Assembly (NCBI GenBank): GCA_033032175.1
Contig: CM065321.1
Span: 4,796,501-4,860,500 of the forward strand
Reading direction: 5' to 3'
Origin: Saturnia japonica
Lineage: Eukaryota > Arthropoda > Insecta > Lepidoptera > Saturniidae
DNA: 64,000 bases
The first letter of the stretch is position 1, and each line of letters opens with the position of its first letter. The position numbers and the translations under genes are program-made. Shown here piece after piece: positions 33,690 to 45,600 of this stretch. Under the pieces are notes generated by a model. It was not told where the DNA came from. It was given only the letters and a program-made list of their open reading frames with translations, and did not search any database.

Positions 33690-36600
33690 CTGCAAACATA
33701 TGTTAATGGATGAAGGAATTGCCAAATTCATGTTAATTTAATCTTTTAAAGGTTAGTTTTAAGGCCAGAATTTCACCAGATTTTAAATGACAATGTGGCC
33801 CAAGATAGTGAGTGACACACGCAGCCAAGTGGAGAAACTGACTCTCAAGTGCAGCTGCCGGAACACACTTATTGGTGCTTGACAACAGATTTTCAACTTG
33901 CCATCCTACTAGCCATCTATTTCGAATGATCCTAAATATGACTACCTATGATATTGGTTCATGTTATCAATGACACCCTATAGACCAGAATAAAACAGTG
34001 CAAAAAATGCAGCATTTTCGTCAGAAATGGTCTATATGGTAGAATAAGAGACAAGTTCATTATAATATAGTAGAACGGCAAAATGGCACTGTCCCTGAAG
34101 GTGAGCACAGCACAAACCAAAAACAACGGCGACCACTGAGAGATCAGTAATCCATCGACGGTCATGACTGTCTTGTCATACCGGCCAATAAGTCTCTCGG
34201 CAACTGGCTGATCCCGAAACACGACAAACCATAAGAGAATCCCTTTGGCGGGTTTGTCACGATGTGTATGTTAAAGAGAGTTAGTACACATAGATTTTTC
34301 TATGGAAATTTCTCTCTACTTGGAGTTGTCCAATACCTTCACCCTGTAGAAGATCAGCAGCCAAATAACTTTGTGTTGTGTTCCTCCAGTGAGTAGGGTT
34401 TCCAGAGCACATTGGAGTAGAGGAGTTCAAGGTGAGCATCGCGGTACTGATACCCATGGTATTACAAGCATCTATACGCTACGGTAATCGCTTATAAAAC
34501 TTGCTTGATTGCAGCTTGCTTTGAACCTTAAGTCTCCACTACACGTCAACAGATGCATCTGTAGACGTCACCTTCGGATGCTTCCGCCAACGTACCTGTA
34601 GAGGGGGTAATTTGCGCGTCTGTTGTGTGTCTTTAACGTCCGCAGATGCCGAAACCAATTGTTGTCGGTTTTTGTGGCACGGATCATAAGGTTTCGGCGC
34701 GAACGTCCGGCGTCTGTCCACAGTCTACACGTCTGACGCCGCATCAGTTTGATCGGAGTTTCGATTGGAAGTTCACGCGTGCTTCTTGCGGTTTAATTCT
34801 TCTACTGCGATGCACACTCAAGTAGTAGTTGAAAGTACTAAATAAATAAATAGCTGCAGCAGCTACGTTCTCAATATCAATTTCTTTTAAACGTTACGTG
34901 CGAGTTGCGTCTATCGAGAATGAACATTAACTGATCGACATACAGACGTGTGGACGGCTCGTGGTAATAATACATCTGTTAATTGTTGTTTCAGCGTCCG
35001 CGGACGCATCTGTAGACGTATAGAGGAGATATAAGTTGTATAAAGAATATTGCTTGCAACCAGTATAGGTCCGTACCACCCCACACTCGAGAATAAGTTT
35101 AATGCTAAAGAATCAGTAAGTACACAGAGACCTCGTTCTTGGTGACCCTGTCCCAGTCCAGTACAAGCAGTTCCAAAGAGACGTGGTCGAGCGCAGCGTT
35201 GGGAGCGGCCGGCACTTCAAACACGAACGACTCATTGAACACAGGATTCAGTGTCCGCTTCTTCACGTGGGTCTTCTTCTTCGCGATGCGTTGCCCGTTA
35301 TACAATAGGTACATTTTCACGTAACTGGAATTAAAAAAAAAAATTATACCGCTACATGTACCTATTTTTCGAAAGTTTTTTCAAACATTACAAGATTACC
35401 CATGTTCCTTGTTATTGACGAAAAATAGTCAAATAGTCAGTTTATGATTTTAATGCTACATATAAATTTATATTATTTCGTTCTTGGTAAATGTTAGGAC
35501 ACGGTCTCGTACTAAACACGACATATTTCAACGAATTCACCTAATAAAAACTTACAATAACTTTACTTGGTTACGTATCTATCATTCTATCTAATAAAAT
35601 ATACTAACAATCGAAAACGTTTTTCTTAACACTTACGGATCGGCGAGTCCGGTGACATCCATCTTAGGTAAGTTACGCGCTTTCAGCAGAACCACGGTGA
35701 GCCTCGCAGCGGCTGGCTGCCAGCACAGCGACACCAGAACCTCGCCACGACCCACGCTACGCATCTTTAACACCATATGTGGAGCTATAATACTAATTAC
35801 TATCTACTAAATTAGTACTACTAAAAGTTCAAGAGATTGTTTGTTTGAACGCGCTAATCTCTGGATCTATCAGTTAAATTAGAAAAAATATTTCTGCATG
35901 TTATAAGCATATTTATTGAAAAAGGTTATAAGGTGTATAACTTAACGCTGCAACCCTAATAAGCGAGGCAGTAAACATAAACGTCAAGCAATCTGATAAG
36001 CTGTAGACAAGTACGGGTAGTCGAACAAATCTAATACCGGTGGAACTGTAAGGCACAACTAGTTGTCTATATAATTAAAATGATAGAGGATTGTCGTCAA
36101 GCGCTTATCACGCAAAAACTACTGGATAGATTTTGTTTTAAACCTTAGATACTTGGTAAGAAAAATATAATTAAAAAATCATAATTTCTTCATTCAATTA
36201 TAATAAATTATAAGTTTATTAATGTTTTAAAAAACTACGGTTTTTATAAGCATTCTACGCGTTCAGCGATATGTTTTATTATCGTGCAACAGTGGTATTT
36301 ATTAGTATAGAATCTATAGATTAACGTGAACAAAATCTCGAGCGTTTGCTAATTTAAAATTAAGAGAAAAGAAGCTAGAACACTAAAAAAACATTTCTTT
36401 TAAATACAAATTCGACTACAGTTTGTTTCGCTTCTTCGAGATAATCTAACCTGGTATTTGTCTCGGTGGTAGGACACAGAAATTATGTCGAACTGTATCG
36501 CTACCACTATATACCAGCAATGTATTGCCGTTCTCTCGGTGGCTGCCGTTGTTTTGAATTGTACTGAGCATACGTGAACGCCCAGTGACGTAAAAAGAAC

Positions 36601-39600
36601 TCTTACATATTCAAAATATAATAAAACTAATCCTTGAATTGCTATATAAAGAAGTTATCTTACCTTCAGGCTACGCGGTTGTATCTCACGACAAAGAGCC
36701 ATGGCCTCTCCACTCTGCAGTTGAAGACTCGACAAAGGAGATACCACCTCTCCGATTATTTCGTCGCGAGAATATCTGTTTTTAATAAATACTGAATATA
36801 TTAACGCCTTTCCATCTATATACCGACCTATTCCTTTGAAACTAAATAAGAAAATTTGTGCTGAGGGTTGAAGATTAGGACGTAAGATCTTTCTAGATGT
36901 TTTCAAGAATTATGACCACACAGGATATCGTGAGTAAGGCACTTTTCTTCCTTTCGTGGACCCTTGTTTAGTATATGTATATGGTATATGGTATATGTAC
37001 CTATGGTACAATTGGTATATGTACCTAGAAATAAAAATGGATGTAAAACAATAATGCGCTGTTATGACTGTAGCCAAGCTACTGAAATAAGACAAACTTA
37101 AATCTTAATAAGTTATAGGATAAATTGTTAAATAATTGAATGTTTCCCTTTTTGTCATAGATCAAAATTTATAAGCCAGTTCAAAAAAGAAACTACGAAA
37201 AAAATTATAACTACCTAAGTAGTGAGTATACAATTATCTAGTAAAATTTATCTATAGCCTCATAAAAAAACTCGTGATCGTCAAAATATTTTTAATAATG
37301 TTCCGAAACTGGTGATACAACACATTTTAACTTTCATAAAATAACCTTCATCAACTACCTGTGATTTTCAACAATATAATGTTAAATCTATTGTAACTTT
37401 TTGTATTGTTATAATTAAAAATTGATTAACCTGTCGAAACTGAGCACTACGAAGTGTAGGGTAATGCCGGTGATCTGATGCGGGGCGATGCCATAAAAAG
37501 TAAAGTCCTCGTCGTAGACAGGGCAGCGGGTCTTGCGCACAACCCTATGCAAATACATAAATTGATTGATTGACAAATTTTTATTATTTTGAACAATTCC
37601 TCGGGTTATATATAGATCTAGACTTGTTTGCTTTTAGATCTAAAACAATAATTCACAAAAGGGGTGTTTCCTTTTATTAGTTAACGTACTCTCAACAATG
37701 ACCCTTTGCATCGACTATACTTTCCGTCGTCACGACCAAGCCCAGTGAAGCTATCAAAGCCTCTAAGCCCTTTCAGTTGACAAGACATTTAAAACATTAT
37801 TTTTTATAAAGAAAAAACATTTAATGATATGCAAAGAGATTATACTAGTTTTATATCAAAGCCTCTTTGCTTCAACACTCCTCCTTAATCTCATGCATAC
37901 ATACTTAAATGCTAAGAACAACACTCATATGGTTTCATACACACAATCCCATACCATTCACACACCATTCAAATTTGCCTCTAGATAGAGGTTTGGTTAA
38001 GCCATCTGCAATCATCTTGTCAGTTTCTCGATATTCTAATTTTATAATATCAGACTCAATCGCATTGCGTACAAAATGATATCTGATGTCTACATGTTTA
38101 GTACGCTGATGATGCACTGGATTGTTTGCTATGGCTATTGCTGATTGGCTGTCTGAAAAAATTGTTATAGCTTTTTGGTCCTTTTGACCAGTAATCTCTG
38201 CTATAAATCGCCTTAAGAATACAGCTTCCTTAGTTGCCTCTGATAATGAGACGTATTCTGCCTCAGCCGTACTAAGAGCAATTGTACGTTGTTTGGTGCT
38301 CTGCTACGAAACAGCTCCTCCTTGAATAAGGAACACTGAGCCCGAATACAAACGGCGATCGCTATCTCCTGCGTAATCAGCATCAGCATAACCTAAAAGA
38401 ATCTCTTCGCGTTTCTCTTTTATGCATCTCAAGCCAAGAGTCTTTGTACCTTTTAGATACCGGAGTACCCTTTTAGCTGCAATCCAATGTTACTCCTCGT
38501 AGCTCTCATTGAACTGGCTCAAATAATTCACCACATGAGCTATATCAGGCCGTGTACAAATCGCCAAATACATAAGTGATCCTATTAAAGCTCGATATGA
38601 GATCTTCTCATTTGGTTTCCAGGCATGTCTAGACTTTTCTAGTCTTTGGCTGGGTACAGCTGGTGTGACAACAGATTTGCAATCCTCCATATTGTACGTT
38701 TTTAACAGCTTCTCCGCATAATTCTTCTGATGCAGCTTAATCCCGTTGACATCTTGTACAATATGAATTCCTAACATTAATTCAGCCTTACCTAGGTCTT
38801 TCATTTCAAAGTTGAACTCCAATTGTCTCTTAACTTTGAGCATTTCCTGCTCATTGTTCCAAAAAATCAGGATGTCATCAACATACACAGCAATAATTTT
38901 CACATTACCACCTTGTGACTGCATGTAAACACATGGCTCATTCTCAGACCGTCTGAATTTCAATCTTATTAATGCAGAATGAAGCTTCATATTCCACGTA
39001 CGTGGAGCCTGCTTCAGACCATATAGTGACTTTTGTAAAAGACAGACACAATCCTCCTTGCCATCTATCTCAAACCCCTCCGGTTGTTTCATGTATACAG
39101 TTTCTCTTAGATCTCCATTCAGGAAAGCCGATTTAACATCCATTTGTTCAATTTTTAGATTCATATTAACTGCTAAAGCTATTAAAACTCTTAACGAGTC
39201 GTGCCTTATAACGAGTCTTTCCCCCCGCCTCTTCTTTAATTCGAAATAACCATTTCGAATCAACTATGTTACACAATCTCGGTGGTTTCACAAGTATCCA
39301 AGTTTTGTTTTTCTTAAGAGCCTCTAGCTCCTCCTCAATTGCAACCTTCCAGTTAGCTGCATCCTCTCGCGAAAGTGCATCATGAACGGTTAAAGGGGTT
39401 TTAAATGCAGTAGCAGCTTGATAAGTTACAAAATCTGGAAACTGTTTTGCATTCCTTTCTCGCAATGGGTATCTCCTATCTGACACCTCATTGTCTAGAT
39501 GTGACGAGATATCCTCATCATCTGATTCCTCTCTTTCATCAGAAGTTGCCCACTCGTCATCCTCAATCTCAATAATTTCGTTTTTAGAAACCGTTTGCTT

Positions 39601-42600
39601 CGTCTCTGCATCATTTCCATCTCGTTCCTGTAGGACACTCATGTCCTGAACCTCTTCCTTTTCAGTAGTTTCTGGAACACCCTCTGGTTCGAGTATAGCC
39701 TCTGTCAGTTGAACATCTTGCTCTATAGGTACTTCTCTTTTGCTCCCGTATTTTTGATTCTCGGAGAACACAACATCTCTACCCTTATGCAGCTCACCCG
39801 TCGCTGGATCAACTAAACGGTAACCTTTTGTTTCTTGACAGTATCCAACATGAATCAATTCTTTGCTTTTACTGTCCCATTTTTTTTCGTTTTTGGTCTG
39901 GAATATGAAGGTAAGCCTTGCACCCAAATACTCTGAGGAAGCTCAGATCTACCTTACTTCCAGTCCACGCCTATTATTTTTATATTTATTTTATTTTATA
40001 TTATTATTATTATATTTTTCACAGCTACAGTTGGTGATCGGTTTTTCAAATACACTGCAGTATTAACTGCTTCAGCCCACAGCTGTCTACCTAAACTAGC
40101 TTCTTCCAGCATAGTTCTAGCTTTCTCAGTGATGGTTTTGTTAGCTCGTTCGGCAACTCCATTATGTTCGGGTGTATATTCCACTGTGAGTTGATGACGT
40201 ATTCCCTTTACTTTACAAAACTCATCCATCCGCCTGTTTACAAACTCCTTGCCATTATCGGATCTAATAATTTTCAACTTCTTTCCAGTTTGACGCTCCG
40301 TTAGTTTTACGAATTCAGAAAACTTCTCAAATACTTCTCCTTTATTTCTCAAAAAATAAACAAACGTTTTCCTAGTGAGGTCATCAATGAATGTGAGAAA
40401 ATATCGATACCCTCCGTATGACTTCTCACTCATAGGTCCACACACGTCAGTGTGAATTAAACCCAATACCTCCTTTGCCCTGCTGGCACCAGTTTTCTTG
40501 AATGGCTGCTTTGTCTGTTTTCCCATAACACATGCTTCACACTCTAGCTTAGAAATAGTCTTGGAAAAACTTACTCCTTGCGCCATCTTATCCATAAGTA
40601 ATGTAAGATTTCGTACCCCTGGGTGTCCCATTCGCCTGTGCCATAACATCATTTGATTACAATCTGTTGAAGCCATAGCTACTTCCTGTGAACAGTATTT
40701 TATCTTATAAACACCATTCTCTACAATACCTGCATGAGAAACTTCACCAGTAACCTTACATCTATCTGCTTTCATAATCTTAAAGCCAGTTTTATCGAAT
40801 ACTAGAACAAGGTTTCTACTAACGATTGTGCACACACTCAGTAGGTTAGCTGCTAACCCAGGTACATACATTACACCTCTTATTGAAACACCCATCTTCT
40901 CATTAACCACATTACCAACTGCCTTACCAAATACCGTTTCTCCATTTGCACAAGCTATCTCTACTTCTTTGTCTAATTTTTTAAAGTCCGATAACCATTC
41001 TCTTCTGTTCGTCATATGGTTAGAGGCTCCAGAGTCAAGTATCCAAGTCAAGATCTTTGTTTCCCTGTAGTAGCCATCGCCAATGACGTCAAAGCTTCCT
41101 TCTTCGACTTTGGGTTCTTTGGACAATCTTTCGCTTTGTGAGGCCCATCACAAATGAAGCATTTTATCGTACGAAATTTGGTCGCACTCCACGTCTGTTG
41201 CTGATTATTTTTACTTTTGTTTTTAGCTTGCAAAGCATTCGTCGCAGTACTCGAACCTGCTTGATAGGCGTCCCCCATTTGAAACAGCTTAGCTTTTACG
41301 TAATCAGTGGTTAATTCTATGTTTGTGTTTTCTATTGCTAGTCTCATGGGTTGGAATGTCTCCGTTAACCCCTGTAGCATCAAGGTTGCAAGTAGTTCAT
41401 CATCTACATCCTTGCCAAGATCACGAAGCTGCTGCGCTACAATCATCATGGCCGTTACGTAGTCTCTCACTGTAGAAAATTGCTCCAATTTCAGGTTCAC
41501 CAATTTCGAAAGTAGTTCGCATCGATTATTCAGGCCCTTATCCTCGAAAGCAGCCTTTGCAAACTTCGCATGGCGAACGTGGACCAAACAATGTGCCTTC
41601 ACCATCAAGCAGATTTTTGCTCTGGCCTTTTGATACCTTTTACAGCCTGAGATATCACTTGCAGCCGGTGTTGTCATCGTATACTCCCACAAATCTTCAT
41701 GGATTAAGTAAAGTTCCATCATGAACTTCCACGTGTTATAATCAGTACTACCATCAAGCTTCTCCATTGTTGGTAGGCTCGAACTCATGTTACCTCCTTG
41801 GAAAGCGTCTAATTTTTCATTCACGCTAACTGTGTTTACATTATTTCCATTTCCAAAATCTGTCATTATTCATCGTTTTCCATAAATGCTGGGCATACAT
41901 AACCTGTTAGTATTGCCGATGTAGCAATCTAGTGTGTTTGTTCACACCATAAGTAGAGTCTTATATGAAAACCTCAGAATACAGAAAAAACCAGAAGCCG
42001 CGTTCAAGAATAATTACATACGCTGCACTGTGTCCAAAAACAATACGTACGTCCCGCACCTGCCCCACTTCCATTACGCATAATGTTGCTAGCTCGGGAG
42101 CGGTTTCCCACTTTTTAGGGTAGTCTTATAACACTAAAGAAAAGATATTTATTAAAAAATATTTATTTATTTACATGGATGACTATAAATAGAATACGGC
42201 TTCAATAACGTAAGTTAAGATTTTATTAAGTTTAATTTTTTTTTATATACTTTTTAAAGATTCGTACTTCTTGGCAAGTCTGTTATATTTTTGTTGTAAT
42301 GTTTTCATTCGTCGAACATGTTGTTCACAAAATAATTGTTTTCGTCGTAATTGAGATTTAAGTTTGACCTTTCTCGGCGTATCAAACACAGATTCCAAAT
42401 CAGAAATATTGACATCACCGATCTCTGAGTTCGATCGCGCAGGAGATTGTGGTTGTGTAACCTGAAATGAAAAACCTTAAGTTGTATGTTGTTGTATCAT
42501 GTAATAGATTAACAAAATCTTTTATGAAATACAGAATATTTCTTCCGTACAAGGCATGACATTTCAGTCCTCACGGATGGAAACGCATTAGTAATAGCAC

Positions 42601-45600
42601 TTTGTGCCTGAGCTTGCAAATGTCCATGGGCCTAACTTAGTTTATTTTATATTTATTACTGTTACTACTAGTGTTTATTTACTACATTAGTTTACTTGTA
42701 ACTAAGTATATCGATTAAGTGCCTTGTTTGCCTTTCAATATTATTTAAAAAAAATTAAACATTATTATCATAGGTGGGCACGCACATTGTCCGATGTCGA
42801 AGGTTTAGACGTTTCTATGTGTAACTCGGAAAATTCTGGTGTCAAGGCCAAATACTGAAATAGAACGTTAGTATTAGATTATTCATATATTTAATTCACC
42901 GAAGTTTCATTAGCCCGGAATCTGAAATTTGCGCCCGGTTTAGGCTCGCCCCTTATCACGATGAGGGACGGATAAGCTCGACGAAAAGTGGGCATACTTG
43001 TTATACCTTTGTATACTCCTTCGGGGATTACAGGCGTGAGCATATATATATATATGTATATATGGACCAAAACCTTACTTCAAAATACATGACAAACATT
43101 TTCACCCGGAGGGATACAATATAAATATAGTAATTATTATGACTATATCTACCTTAGTTGGATTAGCTGCTTTCTTCAGTCTTTTCAAACCACCTTTTGT
43201 ATCATAAAAATATTGCGCTTCAAAGTGAATTGAGCAAAGTACGCTCCGGCTTGGTGGTTTCCAAAACTCATCTAGCCGTGCTCTTTGTATGACTTTCATC
43301 GAGGCCGATTTTCTATTTTCATCAGCAGGGAAACTAAAATTACAAAGGTTCTATATACACAAAAATAGTAAGTATTCTACACGAGTATTAAAAAAATAAA
43401 TTGGTAAAATTTTCGATGAAAATAAAATGGCAACACTTAAAAAATGGACGCGTCATTTTCTAAATGTAAAATAAATTAAACAATTAAATAAATATACTTT
43501 AGAATGCGCTACTTACAGATGAAATGTGATCCCATCCTGTTTTTTTATAATCCCTGCAGCATTTTTACATGTAGGAACAACATAAGACGGCATTTTAAAA
43601 TTAAAATTGGCACTTGTACAATACGTCACGACGCGCTACTTACAAAGGAGTGACTAATCGCAACAACGTCAAACCACTCTATTTAAGAGTGGTTTTTGTA
43701 TCTTCAGTTTTATGTGCGTTCGCGGTTTCTGGTTTGTTCTGTATTCTGAGATGAAAACACAGTTTTAGCCAGGAATCGTATGAATATTATATTTCATTAT
43801 TTGTAGTTATAGCAAATAATAAACAATTTGGAATAGGTAACAATATTAGCTAATTATATCACGATATGTTAGAAAATATATATTTGTATCTCAAACAATA
43901 TATTATATTTTCTCACTTGACATTTTTCAGTTGAAAAGACATTTAAAACATTATTTTTTATAAAGAAAAAACATTTAATGATATGGAAAGAGATTATACT
44001 AGTTTTATATCAAAGCCTCTTTGCTTCAACAGTTTAACTCTTAAGAATTCTATTTAAAACTATCTGGTCTCGCAGACGTTGTTTTGACCTTTCCTATAGA
44101 TCCACTTATCGCTTTCAAGGATAGCTTAAAAACCTTCTCTTCATTACAATGACAAACACTTAGACCTACTAACTTTTATGGTGATCGGCCAAACGGTTTT
44201 GGAATTTATCAATTTATCGTTGTTCTTTCCTTTCCAATAGTTATAATGACCCGACCACAGCGCCACCTATTGGATTATATAAATATGAGCTTAATCGATC
44301 AAGTCGTTCAGAAGTTATAAAATCACTAACAGACGCACACAAGATTTTTATATAAAAGCCTAGCCGACACCGCAGTCGTTCTGCCCTCTCCTCTAGTCAT
44401 TAACTCAACTGTAGCGCCATTCAAGGATAGCATAAATTCTTCTCCATAAAAAATATTGTAGTCTACCAATTTTCCTGGTGAGTCAAACGGTGTCGGAGTT
44501 TATCCATCAGTTTTATATACCGTATACGTACATAGAAGATTGGATATGGATTTGTAAATGGGTTCTCTATGTGCTTTTCTATAAGATTAAAACTGATTAA
44601 TTAAAATTCGTAATTAGCCGTACGAAGCTCACCTGGTTTTAACCTTGTGCTGTTTATCGGGAAGGAGTTGAAGCTTGACATAAGGGTCTGGCCCTGCAGG
44701 TTCGCGGCCGGGCAAGCCTTGGCAGGACACAACCGACACCACCAGAGCATTCTTCTCAGTTTCATACCTAATGCAGAAAAAGTTACTTTTTAATCGTGCA
44801 CGGCACCTGATGATAGCAATGTCCAATCAATAACACCGATCTACACCGAGCGATCTACAATCCATCGCCAGTCGAAGCTGTCTTGCCTGCTGAAATATCA
44901 CTTCAGGTTATATTTGAAGGGCTCCATGTTGTAGGAAGGCACTGAACATACTGGCCACGAGACATATCGGCAAAGATATGATTACTCGTTACTTAGGTAT
45001 TCAAAACTTCAAAAACTGGCCTTCATTGTACGTAAAACAAATTGAATTTACTCGGCAACGAAATAATCAATTAGTCTTTTACCTCTAACTTATGGAAGTT
45101 GCACGTATTTGTATATTCTACAGATTTCAACGTGAACACACCAAAAGGCTTAGGCCATTTCATCAGTGAAGTAAAAGGTGTTTTTTTCCTGACAACGCCA
45201 TATTTACGTAAATTCTTCATTAAAATGAATGATTTAAGAATCATAAATTATTTTAAAAAATTTATTTTTACTTTTTCTTTAAAACCTCCGTCTGTTGATG
45301 CTCATGAAAATATATAAATAATATATTATATAATAACATATAAACCTTACAGCTATTGGTTAAGGGGGCGTTCAAGTATTACGTAACGCAATTTTTGAAT
45401 ATTTTTGACCCCCCCCCCCTCAATGTAAAGCGCCGTAAAAATTTTCCTCTCTTAAACTCTCCTCCCCTGCTTAAACGTTACGTAACACCCAAGTCAGCAA
45501 GTCAGCATTAGAGCTTTTATAGCCCAAGAACAGCTGATGATGCAAATCTCCGTTTTGAGGACATTACAGAGTATGAACTCACTTTAACAAAACTGACTAC

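Larger units (their letters stand above)
41973..43750 (-). mobile_element. P-like DNA transposon carrying a THAP gene
   Basis: A 1778-bp element. Ends: CTCAGAATACAGAA, one variable base, AAACCAGAA, one variable base, CCGCG, inverted at the two ends (30 bp, two mismatches). Flanked by a perfect 8-bp duplication ATGAAAAC at 41965-41972 and 43751-43758. The target is the copia 5' LTR. Inside, on the - strand, lies a four-exon gene for a THAP-coiled-coil protein. An 8-bp duplication, about 30-bp inverted ends and a THAP domain are P-element traits; hAT also makes 8-bp duplications but does not usually carry THAP. No catalytic transposase domain is visible, so it is probably non-autonomous. Confidence 0.85.
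37771..44031 (-). mobile_element. Ty1/copia-type LTR retrotransposon, with nested insert
   Basis: Lies in the Syt4 intron between 37544 and 44633, in the same orientation as Syt4. Order on the - strand: 5' LTR (44031-41905, interrupted), primer-binding site, gag, protease, integrase, reverse transcriptase, RNase H, polypurine tract, 3' LTR fragment. Protease-integrase-RT-RNase H is the Ty1/copia order. Without the 1778-bp insert and its duplication the element is about 4.5 kb, near the usual length. Coding frames are interrupted, so this copy is inactive. Confidence 0.92.
41905..44031 (-). repeat. Copia 5' LTR, split by a DNA transposon
   Basis: Starts TGTTGAAGC at 44031 and ends TACTAACA at 41905 (TG...CA). 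The first 107 bp match the 3' LTR. A 1778-bp element and its 8-bp duplication interrupt it; without them the LTR is about 341 bp. The insertion would separate LTR promoter sequences from the gag region. Confidence 0.8.

Noticed and set aside
37771..37877. Taking the 107-bp repeat pair as the complete copia LTRs, with the THAP gene captured inside the retrotransposon
   Set aside because: The CA end plus primer-binding site at 41905, and the 8-bp duplication with inverted ends around the THAP gene, show instead a longer LTR interrupted by a DNA transposon and a truncated 3' LTR.
41048..41126. Programmed frameshift between copia gag and pol
   Set aside because: The overlap of frames is real, but in an otherwise damaged copy a simple indel is equally likely, so I do not claim a programmed shift.
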